Program-made: the position numbers and the translations under genes | In this document: in pieces, positions 24,901-36,180 of the stretch | Layout: every line of letters begins with the position of its first letter | Position numbering within the stretch: position 1 is the first letter of the stretch | Assembly: GCF_022539505.1 (NCBI RefSeq) | Contig: NC_061514.1 | Location: 43,416,179-43,480,178 of the forward strand | Direction of reading: 5' to 3' | Source of the DNA: Lolium rigidum | Lineage: Eukaryota > Streptophyta > Magnoliopsida > Poales > Poaceae | Length of the DNA: 64,000 nt | The notes under the pieces: generated by a model | What the model saw: only the letters and a program-made list of their open reading frames with translations | Database searches by the model: none | What the model was told of the DNA's origin: nothing

Positions 24901-27900
24901 TCGCTTTCTACATATCCATTATATTTGTGGGCCAAGTATTAGCCACCTTCATATCTGGCCAGAACGAGCGAAGAGGATGGACGAACAGACGCTGACGCTG
25001 CATGGAAAGCGTCGCCTCGCATGCAGCAGCAGCATGTGCCCACGCGCAAGGCAACAATGAGGCCCGTCTGGGCGGCCACAGGACCGTGAGCGTCCTACCT
25101 GTATTTATTGACGACGACAAAGACAAACTGACATCTACTCCCATGCGCCTCTGTGTGTGCAGATCGGATCAAACTAGGCAAGACTAGGTAGAAAGCAGTA
25201 CAATTTGAAGTTGACAATATTTATTCAAACTAGGCAAGACTGGAGAAATGACTTTGTCTAGAACATCCCCCGCACGAAATCATTCTCTTTCGTTGCATTT
25301 TACTAGCACTATCCCTTTATAAAATGATGTTTAGGTTTATCTGAATTTAAAAATATCTATACACTAAATAGTATCTATGTTTCATCCAATTTTAGACAAA
25401 TCTAAGATATCATTTTATGGACAGATTGAGTAATAGATTTGAACTATTCTAAATACAAAGAAATTTAATGATTAGCATGAATCGCAAAGCAAAAAGCAGT
25501 ACAAATCCGAAAGCAACGACGTGCACAAAAACCTCCCTTTATAAAATGATGTTTAGGTTTATCTAAAATGATATTTAGGTTTATCAAAATTTGAAAGTAT
25601 CTATGCATTAAATAGCTTCTACATTCATCTAACTTTAGACAAATCTAAGATATCATTTTATTCACAGATATAGTAGTAATAGATTTGAGCTATCCAAAAT
25701 ACAAAGATGTTTAATGATTTGGAATTTATCATGAATCGCGAAGAAAAAAACAGTGCAAATCCGAAGGCAACAACGTGCACAAAAACCTCCCATAACAATC
25801 GTTGATCACGAATCATTCTCTTTTCTTTATGAGATAGAGACACACGATTGATTTGGTAGTTGCAGTGTTGCACTCGGATCGTACAAAGTTCGATACATCC
25901 ATTCGCAAAAACAAAGTACTAGTCGCTCCGTTTCTTAAAAAGCTTCCCAACTTTAATTAGATACGAAGGTATATTAATATTCCTTCCGTTCCTTTTTATA
26001 GTGCCTATAGATTTCTGATATTTGTTTCACAATATAAGGCTGTAGCTTGACTTTTTTTCAATTACCCCCTCCACCGGTCAACTCCAACATGACATGCATG
26101 AAAAAAATCCATACAAAACAGGAAACAATTAATTGAGATTTCTAATGCATAACCCCAAGGATTGCTTAGATTTAAGAAGCAATGTTTTTCTTTCCTTAAT
26201 TAAACCTGGCTGCACATATATGGAGAGTCAACTAGAGAGTTTTGTGGGATTTGTTATGGTAAGTTAGGAAGTTATCGATTTGTTATGGAGTAGTAATAGA
26301 TTTGAGCTATCCAAAATACAAAGATGTTTAATGATTTGGAATTTATCATGAATCACGAAGAAAAAAACAGTGCAAATCCGAAGGCAACAACGTGCACAAA
26401 AACCTCCCATAACAATCGTTGATCGCGAATCATTCTCTTTTCTTTATGAGATAGAGACACACGATTGATTTGGTAGTTACAGCGTTGCACTCGGATCGTA
26501 CAAAGTTCGATGCAGCCATTCGCAAAAAGAAAGTAGTAGTCACTCCTTTTCTTAAAAAGCTTCCCAACTTTAATTAGATACGGAGGTATATTGATATATT
26601 TTAGTTATAGATTTATCTGTATCTAGAAAAAATTGACATAACTTTTTAAAGAGTAGCCATGATAGATAGGGGCATCCTCTACACCTTGCTTGGCCTCAAT
26701 TATGCTGGTGTTCGCATAGGCACATGGTGCATCGTCGCAACTTGGCAAGCAAAGCTGCCGCCTGACCTGTGTCTTATCAGAGCATGCACTGACTGCACCG
26801 ACGCATACGGGCAAAATTAAGGGTTCCCAGCTCGATCACGGGCGAAAACTTAATGCTACGGGTGGCCATATGCATCCGCCGACCGAGCAGTCATTGCCGG
26901 CCCACAGCCGCTGTGCGGCGTGGCGCCTGATTATACTTTGCCATGGATCGCACGGATGCCAACCAGGAAAAAGTCCCAATCCTGCCGTGCACTACAAACG
27001 GTGAACACGTACATCTTACTACTAAAGCCCCAACTCGACCAGAAAACACCATTGCCGACACACAGGGGATACGTACGCGTACATGGAACTATATGGAACC
27101 ATGCTGCCAATGCTACCCAACTATACTGTCCGGTGCAGTAGTGTTTGCATAGCATCGTCCCGTGCAATATACCATATGGGTACATGTGCGCAGGGTTCGA
27201 TGATTACTTGTATGCACTATTTCGAAAGCCTAGCTTGGTATGCCAATTAATTATGCTATCCTGTGTTAAAATATATTGATCACCTCATTTGATGATGAGT
27301 TCAGATTTTCGGTTTAGTTGGCTAGCCTATCAACTTAGCATGAAAATCAGAGGGGACCTTTCACCGATGCCGTCCAAAACCTCGATCATCAATCGACCAT
27401 CCCTTGCTCTCATCGGCAATGACGTCCTTCTAGGCGGCCCTAGGGACCCCTCTACCCGAAAAACAACCTACAAGAAGCTTATCTTCTAGCAAGTCAAGTT
27501 CTACTGGCCCTGCAAGGTGCACGGGTTATGGGGCTACTGAATGACTCCGATCCCAAATCCGCAATACTGACGGTTGAGGATGAAGAGAATAAGAAGAAGA
27601 AGAAGAAGATCTAGGTACCGAATCCAATCTATGTCGTCTAGGTCTCAAAGGATCATCGGGTTGTGAGCATCCTGCTCAAAAGGCATGTCGTAGGACACGT
27701 GCTATCCCAAGTTCTCTGACTCGAGCACGCCTCCGCGGTGTGGGCTACTATGGCTGATATGCTCAAGGATCTGTCCAAAGCCAAGATCGGCATGCTGGGT
27801 GCAGCACACAGAAACACCAAAAAATCATAAGACGATGTCTATTCAGTTTATCTTTAAGATTTTATCTTTAAGATTAATGGGTATGCATCCGGACATGCTC

Positions 27901-30900
27901 CTACAGATCATGAATTCTTAGGCGTGAGGATGTGAGACTGGAAATATATCGTGAGTTTGGAGTTTTGGTTAACGGAATTGCTAATTCTGAGTAGACTACG
28001 AACGAAGCATGTGCTCAATAGACTTCCATAATGTTAGATTTGTATCATGATTCGTGCACTTGATTTGTAAGTTAGGTTGCAACTGACATTTTCCAATTGC
28101 AAGTTAGCCTTGCAACTAAAAATTTCCAGTTACAAGTTACTAGATTACAACTAGCAAAGATAACTTCAAATCATTAAATTTGCTTCGTAATACATGCCAA
28201 GGATGAGTTGCAACATGTTGCAACTGAGATCCAATAACTGTCATCTACTAAGAACAAAGTTAAGAGCAAGTACAATAAGGTACAGTCAGCTGGCTATAAG
28301 AGCTAAAATATTATAAATTTGCTTAGTTGGAGGAGATTAGGAGAGAGAAGAAAAGTGGGCTCTTATCTAATAGCCAGCTCTAGCACGTGTTCCTAGACAC
28401 AATGTGAGACTAAAAGGTGGGCCATGTATTGTAAAAGTACAACACTTTTATAACTTACTATTGTACATATTAGCTATAAGTTGACTCTAGATGATGTGGC
28501 AAATTGTTATAACCGGTTGCCGCTGCACTATTGTTTTTCTCTAAGTCATACTATTTGGTTAAACTAGCTAGTGCGGGCCAACACTGTTAGAAACCGCCGT
28601 TACCCGCATCGTTGCATGTAATCCTGCTGCCAATGTTATCCGAATACTGTTTGGTGCAACAGTGTGTTTGTACAACATGCATCGTCCTGTTTTTGAAACA
28701 AGACGTGCATCGCCTGTCGCAACAAGTGTATGTATAAATGCAGTACATGATGATTACTCCTCACTGCATTTCTATCCACATCCAGACAGGCTATAGCTTG
28801 GTGAGCTGGTGTTCCAGTTAACTAGATCGTGACACTCACATGTATCGATCATATGTGTACGTGACCACATGCTGTGAAGCTGGTGTGCGTAAATTCGTAC
28901 AGCAAGGCGAGCATTTAGGCTCTTGGATAGACATGCATGACACGTACGGGGATATGGATGGATCTAACAAACATCGTACTGCTGCTATTGTAGCTAGTTG
29001 GAGGCTATAATTTGGACGTATCTACGTAGTTGGGTTAGATGGTAAACACGTTCTGTATGTAAACCGAGGTCTCCCGTAGTAGTGTTTTCCCGTAGTGTAC
29101 CTCGATTTACTTTATGTTTAGCAATCTACGTAAATTGCTACTTACTGATCGAATGGACGGAATGTAGTAAGCAACATTTAGCATACTTTCTTCATCCACA
29201 AATAAATGTAAGTTTAGCCTTGTCCTAAGCTCCAATTTATATTAATTGACTCTACTTTGTGTCGATATGTATCTAATAAATAAACGTGGGATGTATCTAT
29301 TCAAAGTTAATTAAATTACTTTGAATTGGAGGAAATATTAAATTTGATCAACATTTTAGAATAAAATAAAAAAATTATGAAATCTAATTATAAAAGTACT
29401 TTTAGTTTTGCTAGCTGAGAACTAAAGTAGTTTTATAATATTGGTTTGATATTTTTAATTTTTATTACTTTTAGCACTGTTTGTACTGATATAGATGATT
29501 ATTAATGGATCGATGAATTTTTTGCAAAAAATTAGGTTTGCATCGTGAATCGTGCACTAGAGTTGTAAGTTGGGTTGCAACTGATATTTTTTCAGTTACA
29601 AACTGGGTTGCAACTGAAAAAACATCGATTGCAACTTGGATTGGAACTGAAAATTTTCAGTTGCTTGTGAGGTTGCAACTAGAAAAGTACCTCTAGACTA
29701 TTTGATTTGTTTCTGATTCGTGCTATTAATGAGTTGGAACTAAAATTTGATGTCATCTTCTGACTGAGAAGTAAGTTAGTTCTTAATTGACTTACAACTA
29801 ATCACACATTTATAATATACTTCATCCGATTCATATTACTTGACGACACTAATATAGATGTGTATATAGACATATTTAATTATAGATAAATCTATTTTAG
29901 TGGCAAAGTAATATGGATCGGAGGGGGTACCATTTTCATGTCATATATGTTGCCATTGTTTGCAAGAGACTGGTTAAAGTTTTAAAAAATGATTTAAAGA
30001 AAAGCTAACATTATAGATGTAGAAAGTTTTACTACCATATTATTAATAACTGGTGCAGACATGACAGCGGATATGGATACATAGACATGACAGCGGATAT
30101 GGATGGATCTAACAAACAGTGTGTTGCTATTGCAGCTAGTTGAGGGCCCGCTTGTTGAAGGCTTTGCTAGCTTGGAAGTACTTCTACGTGTAGTAGGGCA
30201 ACATATGGGTAAGATGCATGATAGCAAACACATTCCACGTGTAAAACAGAGTTCTCCCAATGCAGTTAACTCCCTTTACTGCATGTAACAATCTAGTACT
30301 CTCCCTGACTTGCAATATTTGTGTCGTTAAGATGAATAAACATACGCACTAAAATAAACCAAGATACATGCGACTTAACGATAAGTATTAGAAATATGGA
30401 GTATCAGGCTTATTCAAATTATTTGATGTTCTATTTTTTTCCGAATAGTTTATATATAGATACATTTTAGTTCATGTGTTTATTTATTTTGTAGTTTGTA
30501 TATCGTCTACACTAAAATATTTAAAACATCTTATAATTTAGAATGCATTCCTACTCAACTATCGAATAACCGAGGGATTGTAGCAGGCAACATTTTATAT
30601 TCAGTGATCGATGCAATGGTTTTACTAGCTTACCGACTGTGGCGGAGCGGAAGGTGGTGGAGCCGTCGGCGACGTTGCGGCTTGCCTTGATGACCGTCTT
30701 CCCAATGCCGTCGCCGATGAACATGAGGTTCTTCTGGTTCTTCCCCACCTCCACATTCTCCATGTAGGCGCCGGCCTTGATGTATATCACGTACCTGCTC
30801 TTCGAGTTAGTCGGGGCCGCCGCGACCGCAGCTGACACCGTCGTGTAGCCCCCGCTCCCGTCCTTGGCCACCACCGCGTTCGCGTTAATGCCCGACGGCG

Positions 30901-31603
30901 CCGCCTGCAGCAGCCGCCGGTCACCAGCCTTCACCCACCGCGGGAACCCCTTCACCATCTGCCCGTACCCCGTGAATGGTTGGCGCTCTTGTTGCACGCT
31001 CGGCGTGGACGGCGAGGGCGCCGCGGCTCCCGGCAGCTTCTTTGCCATGGCCAGCGAGTTGCTGACCATTCGGGCGATGTGGCGGATGCCGGGCTCCATG
31101 TATGACCGCACGTCGCCGCCCTTCTGGTACGCGAGGCCCTCCAGGCAGGTCTGCTGGTTGGTGATGCCGGCGGAGAGGACCGTCATGCAGTGGTCCACGG
31201 TCGGGCGCATCTCGGGGTGCTGCAGGTCGGAGATGCTGGCCTGGAGGTCGTCCATGGTGGTGTCGAGAAGCTCCATGCAGTCCGACAGGGCGACGCTGTC
31301 TCGCGCGCTGAGGAGCCTCCCGTGGAAGTAGGAGGAGCAGTTCGAAGCCATGGCGGCGACATTGGTCTGCGTGCGGTTGCAGGTGTGGGTGATGACTTCC
31401 GGGAGGGACTTCTTGTGGAGGTCCGGAATGGTGGAGAGCGTGGACAGGCAGAGCTCCGGGTACAGCGTGCCGTCGCAGTGCGCCGCGGCGGCGGTCTCCG
31501 CAGAGGGATAGAAGGAGACATCGGACGCGGCGGACGTGGCGGCGGCCAGTGTGAGGGTGAGGAGGACGAAGAGATTCCTTCGTTTCTCGTGTAAGGCCGA
31601 CAT
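21937..31603 (-). CDS. Pectinesterase/pectinesterase inhibitor precursor (type I PME), two exons
   Basis: Exon 1 is 31603-30634 and exon 2 is 22628-21937. GT (30633-30632) and AG (22630-22629) borders and a phase-1 split codon give a continuous 553-aa protein. A signal peptide (LFVLLTLTLAAATSA) is followed by a pectin methylesterase inhibitor domain (~residues 35-190, Cys 43, 52, 109, 153). The RRLL processing motif is at 229-232, and the catalytic domain runs from ~240 to the end. All five signature motifs are present: GAYME (278-282), QAVAL (Q347), QDTL (Q369-D370), DFVFG (D391) and LGRPW (R459, W461). The enzyme removes methyl groups from cell-wall homogalacturonan after secretion. The prodomain is cut off at RRLL in the Golgi. 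Length is typical for the family. The intron, 8 kb and repeat-rich, is the odd feature. It appears intact; the tissue of expression cannot be told from sequence. Confidence 0.95.
24510..24830. repeat. Dispersed hairpin-type repeat, copy 1 (pectinesterase intron)
   Basis: The core is a palindrome around GCTACACAAAAATGA (24634) and TTATTTTTGTGTAGC (24705), with AAATCTG/CAGATCT words between. Related blocks occur at 32520-32840, 34600-34790 and 35318-35545. It looks like a MITE family of unknown class. Confidence 0.5.
25313..26599. repeat. Triplicated ~220-310-bp unit in the pectinesterase intron
   Basis: Three related direct copies lie at 25313-25534, 25535-25979 and 26291-26599. The first two share the start CCCTTTATAAAATGATGTTT. 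Copies two and three share ~305 bp at about 95% identity by eye, from TAGTAATAGATTTGAGC to CAACTTTAATTAGATACG. A 310-bp unrelated stretch with Stowaway-like beginning (25980-26290) separates the last two. Confidence 0.8.
28264..28541. mobile_element. Tourist-type (PIF/Harbinger) MITE
   Basis: The TAA target duplications are at 28261-28263 and 28542-28544. Terminal repeats are GAGCAAGTACAATA and, on the other strand, GAGAAAAACAATAG. Internal inverted words TAGCCAGCT/AGCTGGCTA are present. About 278 bp, in the pectinesterase intron. Confidence 0.7.
29820..29927. mobile_element. Stowaway MITE
   Basis: TA duplications at 29818-29819 and 29928-29929 flank CTTCATCCGATTCATATTAC and its inverted partner CCCCCTCCGATCCATATTAC. 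About 108 bp, a hairpin typical of Tc1/Mariner-related Stowaway elements. Confidence 0.75.
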
Positions 31604-31719
31604 TGTGACTAGTCCTTCGCGTGCTACGCGCGAGCACGACTACGAACTAGTACTGATAGTAGTCTACCAATAAGTATCGAGAGCTAGAATGTGAGACTGG
31701 ACTGGTGGATTGCTGTTTC

Positions 31720-31726
31720 TATATAT
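31720..31726 (-). promoter_or_regulatory. Candidate TATA box of the pectinesterase gene
   Basis: The minus strand reads CCATATATAG, about 120 bp upstream of the ATG at 31603. This leaves room for an ~85-nt 5' leader, which is normal for plants. Confidence 0.55.
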
Positions 31727-32005
31727 GGAAGGCGAGAATTTGGAGCTGGGATCCGCAAATGCTTGTGGCTGTTGGATTGTAAAACCGACGATCAAGATCT
31801 AGGTGTCGGCGGAGCAAAATTATTGCACTGTCCTTAAGGTGCTGATTTGACGGATCAACGCGAGGCTAATAAATTATTCGGCCTAACTACTGGTTCATAA
31901 TCATACAGCTATCATATTAAGTTCCAAGTTGATATATTCGTTGTAATGTATGCTATACCTAACTTTAGAGCAAGCAGCAGTGAGATTGCCTCGATACGGT
32001 ATATA

Positions 32006-32231
32006 CTCCCTCGCGCTTAATTATAAGTGTCAAAAATCAACATATCTAAGCTTGATCAATGTTTTAGATGAAAATACGAACATTACTACACTAATTATTA
32101 GTAGAGCATAAAATATATTTTTATAATCTGTTTATTTCACATTGCAGATTTTTATATTTCTTATTTATATTTGATCAAAGTTTGTAACTATGACTTCTAG
32201 TAAATTTCCAAGCATTATTCATCAGAGGTAG
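32006..32231. mobile_element. Stowaway-like MITE in the pectinesterase 5' flank
   Basis: TA duplications at 32004-32005 and 32232-32233. Ends are CTCCCTCGCGCTTAATTATA and, inverted, CTACCTCTGATGAATAATGC. It lies ~300 bp upstream of the candidate TATA box. Confidence 0.65.
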
Positions 32232-32519
32232 TATATGCTTTAAATTGACTGCGGTCCACAGCGTTGCTATACATGACTTGTGAGAAAACAACTCAGGTTT
32301 GTTTCAATTTTTGTATGGTGTGTTATATATATGAGGGTTATTTGGCTCTTGTTTTAAGTAAATGCCGACAAAAGCTATTTACGACGCATAAAGGGGATGC
32401 ATGATGGTAGAGATATTGGTCTTCTCTACGCTTACAAGTAATCTTGATAGTATGATAAAACTATATTGTATAATAGGTTATCTCTTAGGAAGTGTCTTTG
32501 GCCCGTGAGCTTCAGCTAC

Positions 32520-32840
32520 CCCTTCATGTTAGAAATTCAAAATTCTGTTTATAAGTTTCTAAAAATTATGTAAACAAAATTCTGGACATGGTTAATGATG
32601 TAGTCTACAAGTATGCAAAATCACAATGTGAATTATTGTATACTATGAGCTACATAAAAGTGACAAAATCTGATAAAAATGGAGATTTGAGAATATTCAT
32701 ACTCAGATCTGCATTTTATCATTTTTGTGTTGCTCTGAGTACAAAATATTTGAAACTGAAATTTAACACGACTATTGGAAACACCATTGATTATATCTGA
32801 ATTTCTTTTCAAATAAATAAATCTGAATTTTTGAATTTTT
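32520..32840. repeat. Dispersed hairpin-type repeat, copy 2
   Basis: Inverted words GAGCTACATAAAAGTGACAA (32648) and ATCATTTTTGTGTTGCTC (32719) match the palindromic core of the copy at 24.5 kb. They are followed by the same AAATATTTGAAACTGAAATTTA-type tail. Confidence 0.5.
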
Positions 32841-33796
32841 AAAACTATGGGATCACTGGAGCTTGGGAGCCAGAAATCTCTAATCATGATAAGTTAGCAT
32901 ATATGTGTTTATTGCAAGAAGCAAAGGCGTGTTATACAATAGAAAAAATCATATTCTCTTAATTGCAAAGATGTTATCTCTTAGATTAGGAAGATAAAAT
33001 GTTCGCTTCATTCTCCAGCAGATAACAAATTTCAAACATATGAGTGATTTTACAACTCATACAATGAATTAGCGGCTTAGCGCATCATTGTTCTGATCTA
33101 AGGGTTTGGAGGTGGAAATACTACACAAGATTTCACCAACCAGAAATCATCTTGAATAGATAGATGTTCAAATGTTACTCTAGACCAACTCCTTAAAGTT
33201 TGGGTAGGATCATTTTCTTTACCATCAAATATATTTTAGGGTAGTGAAAAACATAATTTGTATGTAATAGCTTGTAGAGGAAGTAGTTGTCATTATACCC
33301 TGTAATAGTTATTTTGATTGAAAACTATAATTCAATTGCTATTTTTATTGTTTACATCATTTTCATGTAATGAATTCATTGATAGGTGATAGAGCTGATT
33401 CTTTCTCTACTCTGCATATTATGGTCAACTTAAGTGTATTCCTTCATGTTGTATATCATCTATGAGATTGTAGTCACATAGTCCCTTTTTTCGTTGTTAC
33501 AAAATATATGGTGTTGTGATATTTGTAATACACATGCTGGGAAAGGATGGTAAAATGTTGCTCAATTCCTTTTCATGAAATTGCGCATGCAAGATAAATG
33601 CGATAGCAGTGACTTTGAGTGTGTGGTCGTTCTCCGGCGTCGAAAGAGAGCACATAGCGAGACCATTCGATGTGGTGCACCTCAAGGTGGAGCATGAGGG
33701 AGTCATCAAAGGATCACATGAGGAGGCGGCCAACTCGAGCATCATGTCGCCGCAGACAAGTAGAATACGAGGCCGCCGAACTGCCACTGCGAAATA
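32841..33796. other. Intergenic sequence, no gene seen
   Basis: AT-rich, with scattered short frames. The open frames at 33497-33797 overlap on both strands without domains. Confidence 0.4.
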
Positions 33797-33918
33797 GTTT
33801 CCCCGTCTAAAATAAGTGTCGCAGATTTGTCAAGATTTATACGTATCAGATGTGTTTTAGTACATAGACACATGTAAATTTATACAAATTTGCAACACTT
33901 ATTTTGAAACAAAGGGAG
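33797..33918. mobile_element. Stowaway MITE
   Basis: TA duplications at 33795-33796 and 33919-33920. The arms GTCTAAAATAAGTGTCGCAG and, inverted, TTTCAAAATAAGTGTTGCAA form a near-perfect hairpin of ~122 bp, typical of grass Stowaway families. Confidence 0.8.
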
Positions 33919-33920
33919 TA

Positions 33921-34599
33921 CTTGGTAGACATATCACCACATCGCCATATCACTGCATCGCGATACAAGATGCGGGTGGTCTATTCCACATCCTTGCCAC
34001 TCCGCCCCACATGTATGGCTGTGTATGGCATCATGTTATGTGTCGACGCCTCACATGAGGGCCGGCTTGTGGCTTCCATATCGCGGCGTACGACCGTCGC
34101 AACGTGGTTGGTGGGAACACCATGCTCCACCTCTTGCGACAGTTTCGGCTCCCCTCCCTCGTGTTCGTGCTCGATATACGACTAGAAGGTTGCGATTTCT
34201 TGCACAAGGCACAACAACTTGTCGGGTGTGTGTAAGGACGCATCTACAAAATAAAAGGTTCACAGTGATTTTCATGAAAAGTAGCGCCATGTGTCTGCAG
34301 CAGGATAATTGAAGCAATTTTTGCACCGCATAACAATTTTGTGAACCGTTTTACCGGAAACTCTTTTTAGAGCTCGAGCTCCACATGGCTCCTTTTTTTC
34401 TGAAAACTTAAGGAATATGAAATTAACAGGTTCTAGAATAATCTGAATGTACATAAGATGTACTCTACAATTGTGTTAAATATTGATATTTGGAGAGAAC
34501 TATTGCTTGTATTGATTATGTGGATATTACAGAGTATATATGGATCAAACCAATCTAAGGTTTAGCGCTAACCGAATACATATCTAATAAATATCAATG
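33921..34599. other. Intergenic sequence with short overlapping frames, no gene recognised
   Basis: A GC-richer patch at 34010-34250 gives overlapping frames on both strands. No domain or splice pattern supports a gene. Confidence 0.4.
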
Positions 34600-34790
34600 C
34601 TAAATCCCTTATACATTGGGCTACACAAAAATGACTTCAAACACACTTGTTATTTTTGTGTAGCATAAAGTACAAGGTATTTAGTATTGAGATATTACAC
34701 ACTTGTAGGATGCATCTCTAGATATATCCATATTTTTCAGATTTCTTTGAAATTTAGAACTTTAAACCATGATTTTCGAATCCAAAAAAA
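34600..34790. repeat. Dispersed hairpin-type repeat, copy 3
   Basis: GGCTACACAAAAATGAC (34619) and TTATTTTTGTGTAGC (34650) form the same palindromic core as at 24.6 kb, with a shortened loop. Confidence 0.5.
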
Positions 34791-34829
34791 ACGAACTCCA
34801 AAAGTCCACACTGCCCCAACTTTTAACTA

Positions 34830-34950
34830 CTCCCTCCGATCCATATTAGGTGATGCTAAAATAAATGTATTTACAACTAAAATGTATCTAGATAGATCTA
34901 TATTTACATCAAGTAATATGAATCGGAGAAGTAATATGAATCGGAGGGAA
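34830..34950. mobile_element. Stowaway MITE with a duplicated 3' end
   Basis: TA duplications at 34828-34829 and 34951-34952. CTCCCTCCGATCCATATTAG pairs with the right end. The right terminus AAGTAATATGAATCGGAG is present twice in tandem (34914-34949). Confidence 0.75.
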
Positions 34951-35258
34951 TAGTTGTACGAATGTGCATTCACCAACAAGTATTTATATAACCAGTAGAA
35001 CGTTGGTAACTTGGTATAGATCGACCCAACCAGGCGTCCAAGCCCCGCCGCTGACCAAATAAGAAGGAATTGATGTTTTGGGGTATTTTTTTTCTGGGTG
35101 AAGTGTGTTACGTTTTGGCAGCTGGGCTGGTGTGCTCGGGTTACGAAACAGTGCTATGGGCTGTGTGCCTGAGACTTCAGTTACATATATAAAGTATGAA
35201 ATTGGGCCCATGGGCTCCACAAAAGGAGAATGATCCACCCAATTATGTTTTGGAGCAA

Positions 35259-35313
35259 CTGTATAAGAGTTGTTTTTCAAAAAAAAAAAAAAAAAACTGT
35301 ATAAGAGTTGTTT
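35259..35313. mobile_element. Minimal poly(A) retroinsertion with 17-bp target duplication
   Basis: The 17-bp word CTGTATAAGAGTTGTTT occurs at 35259-35275 and again at 35297-35313. Only TTC plus 18 A residues lies between (35276-35296). This is the signature of target-primed reverse transcription that copied little more than the poly(A) tail. Confidence 0.6.
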
Positions 35314-35317
35314 GGAG

Positions 35318-35545
35318 TGTGTAATTTTGTAGCTCGATATGTCTGTATGTGTTTTTCAAAATTCAAAAACAGAATTTTGAAGTTTTTCCAAAAATCTGAA
35401 GCTAAATCTAGATGTATACAATATTATCTCCTACCAGCCTTATATTCAGGCTGCCAAAAAGTGACAAAAAATGACAGATTTTCCGGTTTTGCACAGCCCA
35501 AATATAAGGTATTTCGAGTTGAAATTTTGCAAATAGGTACTGCCT
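35318..35545. repeat. Dispersed hairpin-type repeat, copy 4 (diverged)
   Basis: It contains GTGACAAAAAATGACAGATT followed by TTTTGCACAGCCCAAATATA and a TATTTCGAGTTGAAATTTTGC tail, parallel to the copies at 32.6 and 34.6 kb. Confidence 0.4.
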
Positions 35546-36180
35546 CAGGTCGTATTTAATCAACGCAGCCTATACCTTAGTTATACGCTAGCCATAGCTT
35601 GCTCCGCGTCAATCTTTTCAGAGCGGAGGGAGTAGAACACAACATTGTCTACACATGGATTTAATTTCAGATTTTTAAAAAATCTTTTAAATTTCATTTT
35701 TGTATTTTTTCGAAAACCCAGCTACATGTAGTGGTTTTCGGTTCGTGAGCGCGCTACTTCCAAATTTATGATTTGACAATTTGGAATTACGGACAACAGA
35801 ACATTCTGGAATACGGACAACCATTGGAAAAGTGAAAACTGCAGCCACATCGATGACCGTATGAATTACAGAACACACAAGTAGAAACCATCATGTTCAC
35901 AATCACATGACCCAGCACTTACACAGATTCACCGATGTACTCCATAATACTCCAGTAGTTGATACATTCAGGTCGAGGATATGAAAGCTTTTTCAAAAGT
36001 CTTATACATTTTAAAACGAAGGTAATAGTAGTAGTAGTATTTATTTAGAGGATTTTTACAGCCACGCTCTGACGGCGAGCGCACGTACGTGTACAGATAG
36101 CAGTAACAAGCAGGCCATACCTGATAGTACTCCACCTCCAATCAATGGCGGCTTGATCAATCACTCGATCGCGGCATCGA
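35546..36180. other. SAM-gene 3' flank, no other gene seen
   Basis: It includes a Stowaway-like fragment ending in GAGCGGAGGGAGTA at 35620-35633 and AT-rich sequence. It should hold the 3' UTR of the SAM-domain gene near 36000-36180. Confidence 0.4.

Larger units (their letters stand above)
28030..30300. repeat. Duplicated blocks in the pectinesterase intron
   Basis: Two ordered blocks occur twice. The first is rich in GTTGCAACTGA words (28034-28170 and 29535-29700). The second contains GATATGGATGGATCTAACAA (28920-29125 and 30080-30300). The order is kept, so a segment of ~1.1 kb was probably duplicated and then diverged. A third smaller match links 27095-27170 with 28615-28695. Confidence 0.65.
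22629..30633 (-). other. 8.0-kb repeat-filled intron of the pectinesterase gene
   Basis: The borders are TCG|GTAAGC and CTGCAG|CG on the minus strand. No extra exon is needed, because the reading frame joins perfectly. The intron holds a triplicated unit (25.3-26.6 kb), duplicated blocks (27.1-30.3 kb), a Tourist MITE, a Stowaway MITE, and a hairpin repeat at 24.5 kb. No intact coding gene was recognised inside. Small frames at 24854-25187 and 26920-27185 look random. Confidence 0.85.

Noticed and set aside
30921..31637. Long minus-strand frames (up to 238 codons) and plus-strand frames at 30864-31594 overlapping pectinesterase exon 1
   Set aside because: They are shadows of a GC-rich exon. 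The frame with signal peptide, inhibitor domain and catalytic motifs is the real one.
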